DNA of 64,000 nucleotides, taken from contig CAZOJQ010000005.1 in the NCBI GenBank assembly GCA_964580185.1, forward strand, positions 25,463-89,462, written 5' to 3'. The notes under the pieces are model-generated. The model made no database searches. It had not been told where the DNA came from and saw only the letters and a program-made list of their open reading frames with translations. Position 1 is the first letter of the stretch. Every line of letters starts with the position of its first letter. Origin of the DNA: CAYWWY01 sp964580185. Its GTDB lineage: Bacteria; Thermotogota; Thermotogae; MWEM01. Shown here piece by piece: positions 9,001 through 18,100 of this stretch. A program made the translations under genes and the position numbers.

Positions 9001-10795
9001 CTGCCTCACCCCTTCGGATCGCACGGAATGGCAATGGAATGGAGGGAGCCCGGAAGATTCCTGGTTCCAATTCGGCGATAGGGATCTCCAGCTTGGATGA
9101 TAGGATCTGCAACGTTTGAGCCCGACACACACGGCCCCCACAAGGTCCCATGCCAATACGGAGATACCGTCTCAATTCTTCATAGTCCGTATACCCCATA
9201 TCGATCGCGCGTTCGATTTCTTCTACTGTTACTTCTTCGCATCGGCATATATAATCATTCTTTTTTTGTTCAGGCACTTGCACGGACCGAACTGTATCAA
9301 CCCATGCGAATGGTACTTCAATGAAAACGAGGTGAGTCTTCTCCTTCGGATTTTTCATGACCCGAACGACATTGGCTTCTCCAAGAATCTGTCCTTTCCG
9401 GTCTTGAGCGAAAACAACATCCTCTTTTTCGGGTAAAGGAAGCAATTCGTATGGAATGCCGATCACTGCTTTATCCCCTTTTTTCTGAACCATGAATATC
9501 GCCAAACCCGGGCAAATCATCGCGCAGATCCCACACCCCGTGCAGGCCTCATAGTTAACCCACGGGATTCCGTTGAGGTTTCCTCCCACTTCGATGGCTT
9601 TCGTGGGACAAGAAGTTTCGCACGGATTGCACGGTATACACTGCGGACACTCTATTAACGCCTTCATGGTATCATACGGTCCCGTTTGCGTTTGGATTTC
9701 GGTTCGGTATCCTCCCGAGGGGAAATGAATCCCAAAATGCCCCAACCCATCGCGCACTTTGAATGAGAACGGGCCTCTCCGAAGAGCAGTCAGCTCATCC
9801 CGCATTTGGTTCATCTCTTCTTGCATATCTTTTCCTATGAGGTCTTGCGTGACTTGAAACCCAGCAATAAACCCTTCCATCATTGCAGTAGAGGCTTCTT
9901 CGATGCTTGATACATCTCCCGCAACAAAGACCGTAGGGATTGTAGTGCGCATATGGGCGTCCCGAACGGGTATATACCCACCTAGAGAGGAGATATATTC
10001 GATTTTGCTCCCGGCTTGAGCCGCTAATTCGACAGAGGGCTGAAGGCCTACCGCCAAACAGATGGAGTCAACGAATAGCTCCCGTGATTCACTCATGATC
10101 GGTTTCCATTGATCGTTGACAGGTGCGATTACCGCGCCTCGGACTTTTTGTTTTCCGATCGCTTTCACAATGGTATGGGTAAGCAGGATGGGAATCCCTA
10201 AGCGTTCGATTTTTCGAGAATGAACTTCATATCCGCCAATTTTGGGAGCGATATCGACAATCGCTTTCACTCGAGCCCCAGCCTGAACCAATTGGTACCC
10301 CACAATAAGGCCAATGTTGCCACTACCGACAATTAAGAAATCCTTTCCCGGTAAGACGCCATATTGGTTCATCAGGGTTTGAACGGCTCCAGCTCCATAT
10401 ACTCCAACCAGGAGGTTATTCTCAAAAGGGATGAATCGTTCCGAAGCTCCCGATGCAATCAGGATTCGCTCGGGTTTTGATTCCCATACGCGGTCTTCCT
10501 TTCGGTCCCAAAGGGCAATGCAATCTTCATAGATCCCTGCAACCGATGTCTCTAACCGGATTTCTACCCCCGCCTTTTCCGCCCGTTCCACAAGCCGATG
10601 AGCAATGTCGAACCCCCGAACCGAAGCAAAAAACCCTTTATGACCAAAAAACTTGTGGGTCTGCTTTGGAAGCTGTCCTCCGGGCATAAACCCTTCGTCA
10701 ACAATCAGGGTTTTTACGCCTTGCTCGGCTGCGGCAATACCTGCGCAAAGCCCTGCGGGTCCTGCGCCAACAATCAAAAACTGTGGGTTTACCAT
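8993..10795 (-). CDS. FAD/NAD-binding dehydrogenase alpha subunit with ferredoxin and BFD-like domains
   Basis: A 600-residue subunit of the same dehydrogenase. The N-terminus carries the FAD motif LIVGAGPAGLCAG; a second nucleotide motif (GSGNIGLIVGYQ) follows near residue 170. Around residues 395-450 there are two Cys clusters (CPQCIPCNPCETSCP and CTGCGICAMICP) of a 2[4Fe-4S] ferredoxin insert. The C-terminus has a BFD-like [2Fe-2S] motif (CRCEE ... CGGRVCRAQ). The ferredoxin insert is an addition compared with plain HcnB and suggests electron delivery to an internal ferredoxin chain rather than to oxygen, in line with anaerobic life. I use the ATG at 10795, overlapping the preceding gene by 7 bases. 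Confidence 0.88.
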   Translation of the reverse strand: MVNPQFLIVGAGPAGLCAGIAAAEQGVKTLIVDEGFMPGGQLPKQTHKFFGHKGFFASVRGFDIAHRLVERAEKAGVEIRLETSVAGIYEDCIALWDRKEDRVWESKPERILIASGASERFIPFENNLLVGVYGAGAVQTLMNQYGVLPGKDFLIVGSGNIGLIVGYQLVQAGARVKAIVDIAPKIGGYEVHSRKIERLGIPILLTHTIVKAIGKQKVRGAVIAPVNDQWKPIMSESRELFVDSICLAVGLQPSVELAAQAGSKIEYISSLGGYIPVRDAHMRTTIPTVFVAGDVSSIEEASTAMMEGFIAGFQVTQDLIGKDMQEEMNQMRDELTALRRGPFSFKVRDGLGHFGIHFPSGGYRTEIQTQTGPYDTMKALIECPQCIPCNPCETSCPTKAIEVGGNLNGIPWVNYEACTGCGICAMICPGLAIFMVQKKGDKAVIGIPYELLPLPEKEDVVFAQDRKGQILGEANVVRVMKNPKEKTHLVFIEVPFAWVDTVRSVQVPEQKKNDYICRCEEVTVEEIERAIDMGYTDYEELRRYLRIGMGPCGGRVCRAQTLQILSSKLEIPIAELEPGIFRAPSIPLPFRAIRRGEADE

Positions 10796-11100
10796 ATTGG
10801 TTTCCCTTTTCCAGCTTGAGCCGAGACGCGCATTCCTTCTTGCAGAGGGGTAAGGCAAGCGCGAATATTGGGAACCCCATCAACCTCGACCATACATGCG
10901 CTGCATTTACCAATCGCGCAGAATATGCCGCGAGGAGTCCCTTTTTCGGTTTGTCCAAACGAGTCAATTCCGTTGGCAATCAACGCAGCGGCAATGCTAT
11001 CGCCAGCATGACCGATCAAACGCTTTCCTTCAAACCAGAAGGACAGGTTTTCCCCACCCCATTCGTCCAGTATTGGGTGTTCCTTCAACCGTGTATCCAT
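10789..11100 (-). CDS. [2Fe-2S] ferredoxin-like gamma subunit (HcnA type)
   Basis: A 103-residue protein with the plant-type ferredoxin cysteine pattern C61-x4-C66-x2-C69-x12-C82 (FCAIGKCSACMVEVDGV ... RACL). It is the small electron-transfer subunit of the dehydrogenase trio. It is the first gene of the operon; the ATG has GGGAGGTATGGT upstream. A perfect consensus promoter lies 45-75 bases upstream (11145-11173). Family assignment is secure; the substrate of the complex is not. Confidence 0.88.
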   Translation of the reverse strand: MDTRLKEHPILDEWGGENLSFWFEGKRLIGHAGDSIAAALIANGIDSFGQTEKGTPRGIFCAIGKCSACMVEVDGVPNIRACLTPLQEGMRVSAQAGKGKPIW

Positions 11101-11144
11101 ACCATACCTCCCTGGAGTCGATAGACGAACTTAGCTGTGTTGTG

Positions 11145-11173
11145 ATTATACACGTTCCCAAAACAACTGTCAA
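11145..11173 (-). promoter_or_regulatory. Consensus sigma-70 promoter of the dehydrogenase trio
   Basis: Read on the minus strand: TTGACA at 11173-11168, a 17-base spacer and TATAAT at 11150-11145. Both hexamers and the spacing are perfect. The -35 overlaps the last codons of the upstream pseudouridine synthase gene, so the trio has its own promoter. Confidence 0.85.
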
Positions 11174-12102
11174 GAAAAAGCGTGCTGATCACAGCGATCC
11201 AAAAAAGCTTGAAGATCCTCCCATAAGGGCGCATCCAAAGAAAAAGCCCTTTGATCTGTATGAATCCAACTCATCCGACTGCAGTGCAAAAAAGTGCGTT
11301 GCAACCCAACTCGTTTCAACGCTCGATTCAGACCGAAATCTCCATATTGGTCGTCTGCCAGAATAGGCCACCCTTTTGATGAAAGATGCAACCGGATTTG
11401 ATGTTTTCTCCCTGTAGCCATCCCCACTTCGCATAAACTGAGTGTTCCAAATGGGGTATCAAAGGATCGTTTGGCGACCAGATGCGTTTCCGCTTCCTTT
11501 CCTTCAATCGGTTCGTTGATCGTTTGATGGTAGGGAGGAGAACCCGCAACCATGACCCAATACCATTTTTGAACCAAGCGTTCTCGAAAGACTCTGGAGA
11601 GATGTCGGGACTGGAATCGGTCTTTTGCTACGACAAGCAATCCAGATGTCTGCCGATCCAAACGATGGACCAGGAATGGTTCAAACCCCTTGCTTTGGCC
11701 AAAAAACAGGAGACCTTCAATTAAGGTAGATCGGTTTCTTTCCCCTTTTCCCGGATGGACAGATATGCCTGGAGGTTTGTTGATCACCAGCATTTCATCA
11801 TCCTCATACAAGATATGTAGGTCCATTTCCCGCGGTTGTAATTTGCGTTTTCCCTGAGTGTTTCGTTGGATTCGCTCCCATTTTGGGGTAGATTCCGGTA
11901 AAAAAACGCTGACTTCATCCCCGAGCCGCAAAGGATAGGAGGGGTCACGGACAACTGCGTCATTAACCCGAACTTCCTTCTTCCGGATCAAAGCCAATAA
12001 AGAGGATCGTTGAATATCGGGATAGAGATGAAGGAGGTACTTATCCAAGCGGGTAAAGAACGTATTCGGGTTAACAGTGTGCGATTTTCGCAAGATTCTC
12101 AC
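11170..12102 (-). CDS. RluA-family 23S rRNA pseudouridine synthase
   Basis: The 310-residue enzyme converts uridine to pseudouridine in structured RNA. An S4 RNA-binding domain occupies residues 15-75 (RLDKYLLHLYPDIQRSSL... IRKKEVRVNDAVV). The catalytic domain has the RluA motif HRLDRQTSG with the essential Asp near residue 145, preceded by DEMLVINKPPGISVHPG. Members of this type modify large-subunit rRNA (RluC/RluD-like); which site cannot be told. The start is GTG at 12102, with AAAGGA only two to three bases before it, so the TTG nine bases further in is an alternative. An extended -10 promoter with an 18-base spacer lies at 12149-12178. Confidence 0.92.
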   Translation of the reverse strand: MRILRKSHTVNPNTFFTRLDKYLLHLYPDIQRSSLLALIRKKEVRVNDAVVRDPSYPLRLGDEVSVFLPESTPKWERIQRNTQGKRKLQPREMDLHILYEDDEMLVINKPPGISVHPGKGERNRSTLIEGLLFFGQSKGFEPFLVHRLDRQTSGLLVVAKDRFQSRHLSRVFRERLVQKWYWVMVAGSPPYHQTINEPIEGKEAETHLVAKRSFDTPFGTLSLCEVGMATGRKHQIRLHLSSKGWPILADDQYGDFGLNRALKRVGLQRTFLHCSRMSWIHTDQRAFSLDAPLWEDLQAFLDRCDQHAFS

Positions 12103-12148
12103 AGTCCTTTGAGTTTGTGGGGTCGCAGTTCATTCTTTGCGCGAAACG

Positions 12149-12178
12149 ATTATACCATGCAAAATCGATCATTGACAA
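12149..12178 (-). promoter_or_regulatory. Promoter of the pseudouridine synthase gene, one half of a divergent pair
   Basis: On the minus strand: TTGTCA (12178-12173), 18-base spacer, TATAAT (12154-12149) with the extended -10 TGG immediately before. Its -35 occupies almost the same bases as the -35 of the plus-strand promoter at 12172-12201. Confidence 0.75.
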
Positions 12179-12201
12179 TGGGTTTTCGTGAGGAGTATAA
12201 T
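12172..12201 (+). promoter_or_regulatory. Consensus sigma-70 promoter facing a gene-poor interval
   Basis: TTGACA at 12172-12177, an 18-base spacer and TATAAT at 12196-12201. Both hexamers are perfect. It would start a plus-strand transcript near 12208, but no intact plus-strand gene follows; only a decayed NfeD-like fragment and then the antisense strand of rqcH. Either it is the left-over promoter of that lost gene or it makes a small RNA. Confidence 0.7.
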
Positions 12202-12276
12202 TATCTATTCCTTGTTGAAAACCATAGCTTCTGAAAGAGTCCTATTTCGAATGGAGGTACCAACCCCTTTTGCTGA

Positions 12277-12447
12277 GCGGGCACACAGGAGATTGGCTTT
12301 CCGGAAGGAGGGCAAGTCCGGATCAATGATGGAGAATGGGGTGATACCCAGACAGAAAGGATTGCAGAAAACAGCCTCGTAACGGTCGAAGCAACACTCA
12401 AAGCGGTATTCGTGAAGATCGAGTTTCCGGGTTCTCCCGAACCATAA
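12277..12447 (+). pseudogene. NfeD-like C-terminal domain remnant
   Basis: The frame between the stop at 12274-12276 and the TAA at 12445-12447 has 56 sense codons and reads as a beta-rich domain: GGQVRINDGEWGD, then ERIAENSLVTVEA, then AVFVKIEF. This is the pattern of the NfeD C-terminal OB fold (G-x-V-x-I-x-G-x-x-W ... I-x-x-G-x-x-V-x-V ... L-x-V). There is no ATG/GTG/TTG at a sensible place and the upstream half of an NfeD protein is missing. I read it as a gene remnant downstream of a still-perfect promoter. The similarity is from pattern reading, not from a search, and chance is possible in so short a frame. The remaining interval 12103-12484 holds the two divergent promoters and a few weak hairpins. 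Confidence 0.4.
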
Positions 12448-12484
12448 GGGGATCCATTGGTTGAACCGGTGATGAACTACTTGT

Positions 12485-14230
12485 TCACCCTTCGATTCGG
12501 GGCAATTGCGGATTCACGATGATGGTTTCATAGTCTTTGTATATGACCAGTCCAGGTTTGGCTCCTTTGGGTTTGCGCACATTTTGGACAAGGGTATAGT
12601 CAACCGGAATTTTGGTGGATTGGTTGGCTTTGGAGTAAAAAGCAGCAAGAGAAGCTGCGGTTTCGATTACGGATGAAGGGATCCTTTTTCCGGCATGAAC
12701 GATTACGACATGCGATCCGGGAATCTGTTGGGTATGAAACCACAAATCTTTTTGAGCGGATTCCCGAACAAGGCGATCGTTTTGCTGATTGTTCCTTCCG
12801 ACCATTATGCGGAACCCATCGATGTCATAGATCCTTGGTTGATGCGGGATCGGTCGGCTTTTCTGTTTGGGGGACGATTTGCGAGTTCCTTTCTTTGGAG
12901 GAATCAGTTTTTGCGTAAGGAGTTCTTCCTCGATTTCTGCCAGTTCATCCGATGATTCAACATGGTTCAGGGAATCCTGAATCTGCGTGAGGTAGAACAA
13001 CCATACATCCGTCTCTCTGATTTTTGTGTCCAAAAAAGCAATGCGTCTTTTCCATTTTGCCACTTGCTTGAACCATTTCTGGGCATTTTCGGAGATACTC
13101 AGTCGCCGGTCGAGGGAAATAGCGTGAATGTCGCCCGTTTGCCAATCCGTAATCTCCACAGACGATTGTTTGGATAAAGGGTTCAGCTGATAGAGATTCG
13201 CTACAATCATCTGAGCCTTCCATTGAAGCGTAGGGTGATCGCGGGCAGGGATCAGATCCCGATTCAGGTTTTCCAGTAGCGTTTCCGCTTTTCGGATATG
13301 CCGCTCGAGTTTTCGTTGCAACCCCTGTCGATGGGCCTGCCACGGTAAAGTTTGTTCTTTTGCGTTGAAGAGGCGGTTTACGGCTTCATACGGGTTTTTC
13401 TTCTCTGTATCCCATCCTTTGTTCATCACCGAGAGCAATCCGAAAGGAGAAACCGTTTTGGGTATCCCTTGATCCAAATATAGGTACAGATGATCTCCGG
13501 TACTATACTCTTGTTTCATCTCTCCCAAAACCGATAAGAGGCCTGCCAACGGATCTTCGGTTGAAAGCTCTTTTTTTTGGGGATTGCGCCATTGCCACCG
13601 AAAAAGGACTTCATCCACGTGAATTCGGCCAAATCCCTGAAAGAATCGAGGAATCGCCTGTTTCAACGCGTCTCTCGAGCTGGAATGATCAGTGAACCAC
13701 AGGGCTGCCTGTTCTTGAATCGATTCTTCCCATGGTCCGTCAAAAGCGAACGCATCATGGACATCGGGTACATACGCTACACCCGGGATGATCGACCGTT
13801 TTTCATTGATGATCCGCCGATAGGCATCGAGTATGACTCCCTCAGCGGTACACAAGATGATGTTGGTATTTTGCCCCATGATTTCGAAAAACACATTCAA
13901 AGGGTTTGATTCTCCGATTTCGTTGCGCCCTTCCATTTCCATGCAGACCATGCGGTCTCCCTGAAGCTGGGTAACGCGGATCAATTTCGCGTTGCGGAGG
14001 TGTTTTCTCAGCAGCATTACGAAAGCTGGCGGTGTTTCCAGCGAAGGGCTTTCCTTTGGAGAAAGAGAGAGGCAAACGCGTCCGGGTAAGAGAGAAAGTA
14101 GGATTGTCGACTGAGAAAAGACCCAATAAAACAACCCTTGTTGGACCATAAAGATCTGACGCAATCGTTGATTGGCTGTTACTCGATCTATCTCTTTGAC
14201 AACCCGTCGAAGAGTCAATCCATCAATCAT
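12485..14230 (-). CDS. rqcH: NFACT protein RqcH (ribosome quality control, FbpA/Rqc2 family)
   Basis: RqcH binds stalled 50S subunits carrying peptidyl-tRNA and adds C-terminal alanine tails that mark the nascent chain for degradation. The 581-residue protein has the NFACT-N domain at the start (IDGLTLRRVVKEI), a long charged helical middle (KLERHIRKAETLLENLNRDL) and the NFACT-R domain at the end (GFRIMVGRNNQQNDRLV, then KDLWFHTQQIPGSHVVI). I start at ATG 14230, which has GGAGGA upstream and overlaps the end of nfo by 8 bases; an in-frame ATG further out (14269) is inside nfo. Coupled to nfo in a small DNA-repair/quality-control pair. Confidence 0.92.
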   Translation of the reverse strand: MIDGLTLRRVVKEIDRVTANQRLRQIFMVQQGLFYWVFSQSTILLSLLPGRVCLSLSPKESPSLETPPAFVMLLRKHLRNAKLIRVTQLQGDRMVCMEMEGRNEIGESNPLNVFFEIMGQNTNIILCTAEGVILDAYRRIINEKRSIIPGVAYVPDVHDAFAFDGPWEESIQEQAALWFTDHSSSRDALKQAIPRFFQGFGRIHVDEVLFRWQWRNPQKKELSTEDPLAGLLSVLGEMKQEYSTGDHLYLYLDQGIPKTVSPFGLLSVMNKGWDTEKKNPYEAVNRLFNAKEQTLPWQAHRQGLQRKLERHIRKAETLLENLNRDLIPARDHPTLQWKAQMIVANLYQLNPLSKQSSVEITDWQTGDIHAISLDRRLSISENAQKWFKQVAKWKRRIAFLDTKIRETDVWLFYLTQIQDSLNHVESSDELAEIEEELLTQKLIPPKKGTRKSSPKQKSRPIPHQPRIYDIDGFRIMVGRNNQQNDRLVRESAQKDLWFHTQQIPGSHVVIVHAGKRIPSSVIETAASLAAFYSKANQSTKIPVDYTLVQNVRKPKGAKPGLVIYKDYETIIVNPQLPRIEG

Positions 14231-15143
14231 CAACAGGGATCCTCCAGTCCCAAATATCCGATGGGTCAATCTGGTGCATAATCTCGCGGATCAACATAAG
14301 ATCCCGATGATGATCCGCATTATCCCCAGGTGTTTCCAGCAACCAAGGAACACCATGAAATTCCGGATGGGAAAAGAAATGAGTAAACCCATCCATGCCG
14401 ATCATCCCTTTGCCAATATTTTCATGTCGATCTTTATTAGCACCCAAGGGATATTTCGAGTCGTTCAGATGAATCATCTTTAACAAATCCCATCCCAAGC
14501 GCCCGTCTAATTCTGTCATCAATTCCTTTACACCATCGGGTGTGGTGATATCGTATCCCGAATCGAACCCATGACAGGTGTCATAACAATATCCCAATCG
14601 ATGCCGGTATTGCGGATCCACCTGATCGATGATTGCGCGGATTTGAGGAATCCGATACCCGATATTCCCCCCTTTTTGGGAAACGCCTTCCAAGAGAATC
14701 ATGACGGGAGAATTGAATGTTGCTTCGAAAATCCGGTGCAGAGCGTCACGAATTCGTTCAATCCCGATCGCTTCTCCCGTTCCAAGATGGCTTCCCGGGT
14801 GAACGTTCAAGTAAGGCAATAAAAGACGATCGCAAATCTGCACTTCGCGGATCATGAGATTGATGGATTGCTCATACACCTCTTCTTTTGGACCGGCAAG
14901 GTTGATGAGATAACTCGAATGGACCAAAGCGTCTTGGGGTTTGATTCCAAAAAACTGCATCTGTTGCCCGAAGAGTTCTGCATCTTCTGGTTCCGGATCA
15001 CGGACCTTCCAAAATCGAGGACTATGATTGAAAATCTGAAAGGCGTTTCCACCCACTTCTTCAACCGTTTCTTTGGGGACTCGGGCAAACCCACCCGATA
15101 TTCCCATATGAGAACCAACCCGTAATGGGTATGGATGTTTCAT
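14223..15143 (-). CDS. nfo: Endonuclease IV (AP endonuclease)
   Basis: Endonuclease IV cleaves the phosphodiester bond 5' of abasic sites during base excision repair. The 306-residue TIM barrel shows its zinc-ligand motifs: GSHMGISGG at the start, LNVHPGSHLG near residue 118, GYCYDTCHGFDSGYD near 185, and HLNDSKYPLG...DRHENIGKG near 230. It starts at ATG 15143, 24 bases after flgK ends, with AAAGGATTGGGATAGG upstream, so it could be read through from the flagellar transcript. Length and motifs are standard. Confidence 0.96.
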   Translation of the reverse strand: MKHPYPLRVGSHMGISGGFARVPKETVEEVGGNAFQIFNHSPRFWKVRDPEPEDAELFGQQMQFFGIKPQDALVHSSYLINLAGPKEEVYEQSINLMIREVQICDRLLLPYLNVHPGSHLGTGEAIGIERIRDALHRIFEATFNSPVMILLEGVSQKGGNIGYRIPQIRAIIDQVDPQYRHRLGYCYDTCHGFDSGYDITTPDGVKELMTELDGRLGWDLLKMIHLNDSKYPLGANKDRHENIGKGMIGMDGFTHFFSHPEFHGVPWLLETPGDNADHHRDLMLIREIMHQIDPSDIWDWRIPVDD

Positions 15144-15167
15144 CCTATCCCAATCCTTTCGAACTAA

Positions 15168-18100
15168 TTATCGGCCGACCATTCCTACCCCATCAATTAC
15201 TCTTTGGATCATCTGGTCCACAGCGGTAATCACACGAGCTGCCGCATTGAAGGCATGCTGGTATTTGATCATATTGGACATCTCTTCGTCCAAAGAGACT
15301 CCTTTGACCCGCTCGCGTTCATTATCGATGGATAGACGCATCGTTTCACTGTTGGATTTCATACGCATGGCTGTCTCGGCTTCGATCCCCATTTCTGAGA
15401 CGAATACACCAAAAAAATCGGAAAAGGATACCCTTCCGTCATCCATTTGGAGCGAATGACGAGAGAAGTTCATGATCGTTACCAAATCAACATTGGTTCC
15501 GCCCCTTGGGACATGAACGTCCGAGATCCAATCTCCGTTGAGATCCATCCTTTTCCCAAAATCAACGGCAAACAGTTGGGGGTTTGCCTGTAACTGGGAT
15601 GATAGCGCCATCCGATTCACAAAGTTATAGATTCCGTTTGCTTGACGCTGATCGATGTTCAAAGCGTCGAAAATGATTTCTTGATGGTGCTGGGAGCGGG
15701 GATCCAGATAGTTTCGGATGATATCCGGATTATATCCCCACGAACTGGAGAAGAAGGGATCAGCGTTCATGAACCCCATTTTTTCCAAAAAGATCGTAGG
15801 CGCTTTGATATCGTACATTTGAACGATCCGCCCGTCTTGGAGACGTTGGCCAAAGCTGAAATCCATTGTGCGTCCCGCTCGGAAGACCAGTTTCTGATCA
15901 GGCGTCAAGTCTGCTTGAATGCCTGAAGGCGCTTGCTGGTTAATCATTTGAACCAGATCAGTGAGTGTGGATTGGTTCATATCGACTCGGATCGGTTTCC
16001 GCCCGACCGTCAGTTCAAACTGATCGGGTGGAAGTTGAACTTTAAGCTTGAAGTCTAGGAACGAAGGCGGGTTCGCCGGATTGGCGAAACTGACAGCGTT
16101 TTCTGATAGATCCAGAGTATAGGCGGTTCCAACCGATCCATTCAGGTTGAAGCTTTCTTGATTCCAGAAAACGATATCGACGTTTTCGCCCGGATCCCCA
16201 TCCAAAACAATCTCTTTTTGTTGGGGATCATAACGGAACGCGTATTCTGTTCCAGTAATATTCCCAAATACTTTCAGATCCAAGTTGTTGATGATTCCAT
16301 CCTCATTCAGGTCGAAGATCTTGGAGATATCGAATCCTGTCACTCGAAACTGGGTAGATGGGAGGATTTGCTCCATGACGAACCCCAAACCACCGTTATC
16401 ATCCAGAGTCGCGTACTGCAACTGAATCTTTCCATGAAAGTCTTTCAACCGGTTCACAAGAGATAGGTCAACTTGGTTGGGCGCGCCAAGAACGAGAGAA
16501 TGATCCGATGAGGAGGCGTACGCAAAGGAGTACATGATATTGCTCAGGTTCTGATAGGCATCGGTATCCAGGACATTGAGCGTTGCAGATTTCAGGACAT
16601 TGAACTCGTCGTGGGTAACGACGTTGGCAATCGATTCTAGCTTAGGGGTGTGAGTGACAAAGAACCGGCCTTCATGCTCGAAGGCCTTGATGTATTGGTT
16701 CAGTTCGGTATTGTTGTTGATTTTGTAGATCAATTCATCCCGGGATCGATATTGAATTTCAAAGGTCTTATTCTCGTTCTTGAAGGTGGTTGGATGGATC
16801 ACTGGAACCGTAAACGAAATGCTTCGGAACTTCTCATCCCGGAATATTTGGGGAGTCAGAATACTCCCTGGATCTTTGACTTCGATGTTATGAAGATGAT
16901 CCAGGTTTTGAAGATCAATCAACTCCTGTTTGGGGACAAGCACGTCTTTTCCGTTGATTTGAGTAAACTCGATGTATTTGTTGAGCTCTTCGTCCGCTTG
17001 AATCATGTCCCTCAGCTCTGTTTTGCTTGAAAAGGTGACCTCACGATAAAAAGTCGGGTCTTCATTCTGATCAAGCACAGGAAACCGGAATCCGATAGTC
17101 GAATTGGGCGCAACCGGGCCCACTTCGTAATACCACTGAGGTTCAAGGATATTGTCGGGGATCTGCACCACACCGATTTCCAGAAATTGCTGGGTCTTCG
17201 TGGAAAACCCCATCCGGGCCAAAAGGCCGTCTGTGTCGACCATCAACAAGTCACGCATATTGGCCAAAGAATTCACCAGTTCCTCTTGAAAGACCCCCTG
17301 ATAATCGAGACCATCATGCACTTTCCCCAAAAGCATCTTGTGGTACCCAAGATCGGTATGCATTGAATCGGATCGGATCGACTCCAGATAGATCTTTATC
17401 TCGGTCTCGTCGAGCGGGTACTCCTTGATGACAGCGACAAAATCATCTTCACTGACCCCTGCTGAAAAATCGAGAGAGAAAAAATCAACATCCGGGACAC
17501 CAAGGGCGCTGTTCAAATCAATTACTCCATCGGTTACATCTCCCCCCGCCCCTCCTTGGACGTTGGACGAAGTCCATCGTCGGATTTGAATATCTACGGT
17601 CGGATTGTCTTGAAGGGCTTGGAGAAAACCCGCATCTGTGATGGTTAGTTCGCCTGTGGCGGCATTGTGGGTGATGTCACTGGGATCGATCACGACCCAA
17701 TCGGGAATCGGTAAACTTGCATCCCACCATCGGATTCGGAAATCCGCTCCGTTCAAGAGATCTTGTCCCAATGGGTTTGTATCCTGATTGATGTTGATCC
17801 AATCGTTGGCGTCGATCACTTCGGAATTGACGCTCAGAGCTTCCTGAGTCACATAGTACAGTTTGAGCGAATCATTGTATGCATATTCAATCGGAGCGAC
17901 AGTATAGTCATCGAGAGTAAGGGTTTCAGAACCAGGAGTCGCATCATAGGTCGTATCGGTATTGACGATCCTCAAGGAAGGGAATAGGTTTTGCAGGGTG
18001 CGAATGTCATCGTAGATTCCTTCGGAAATGCTGATCATTTCTGATTTCCATTGACCGATTCGCACGTAACCGGAGTATCCACGATCCGCGCCGGTAATCA

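Noticed and set aside
12283..12330. SRP or RNase P RNA-like bases (CCGGAAGGA, AAGTCCGG)
   Set aside because: The SRP helix-8 partner AGCAG and the RNase P P4 and ACAGAAA blocks in the right order are missing.
16280..16320. Dockerin domain in FlgK
   Set aside because: Only isolated EF-hand-like loops are seen, hundreds of residues apart; a dockerin needs two paired loops within about 60 residues.
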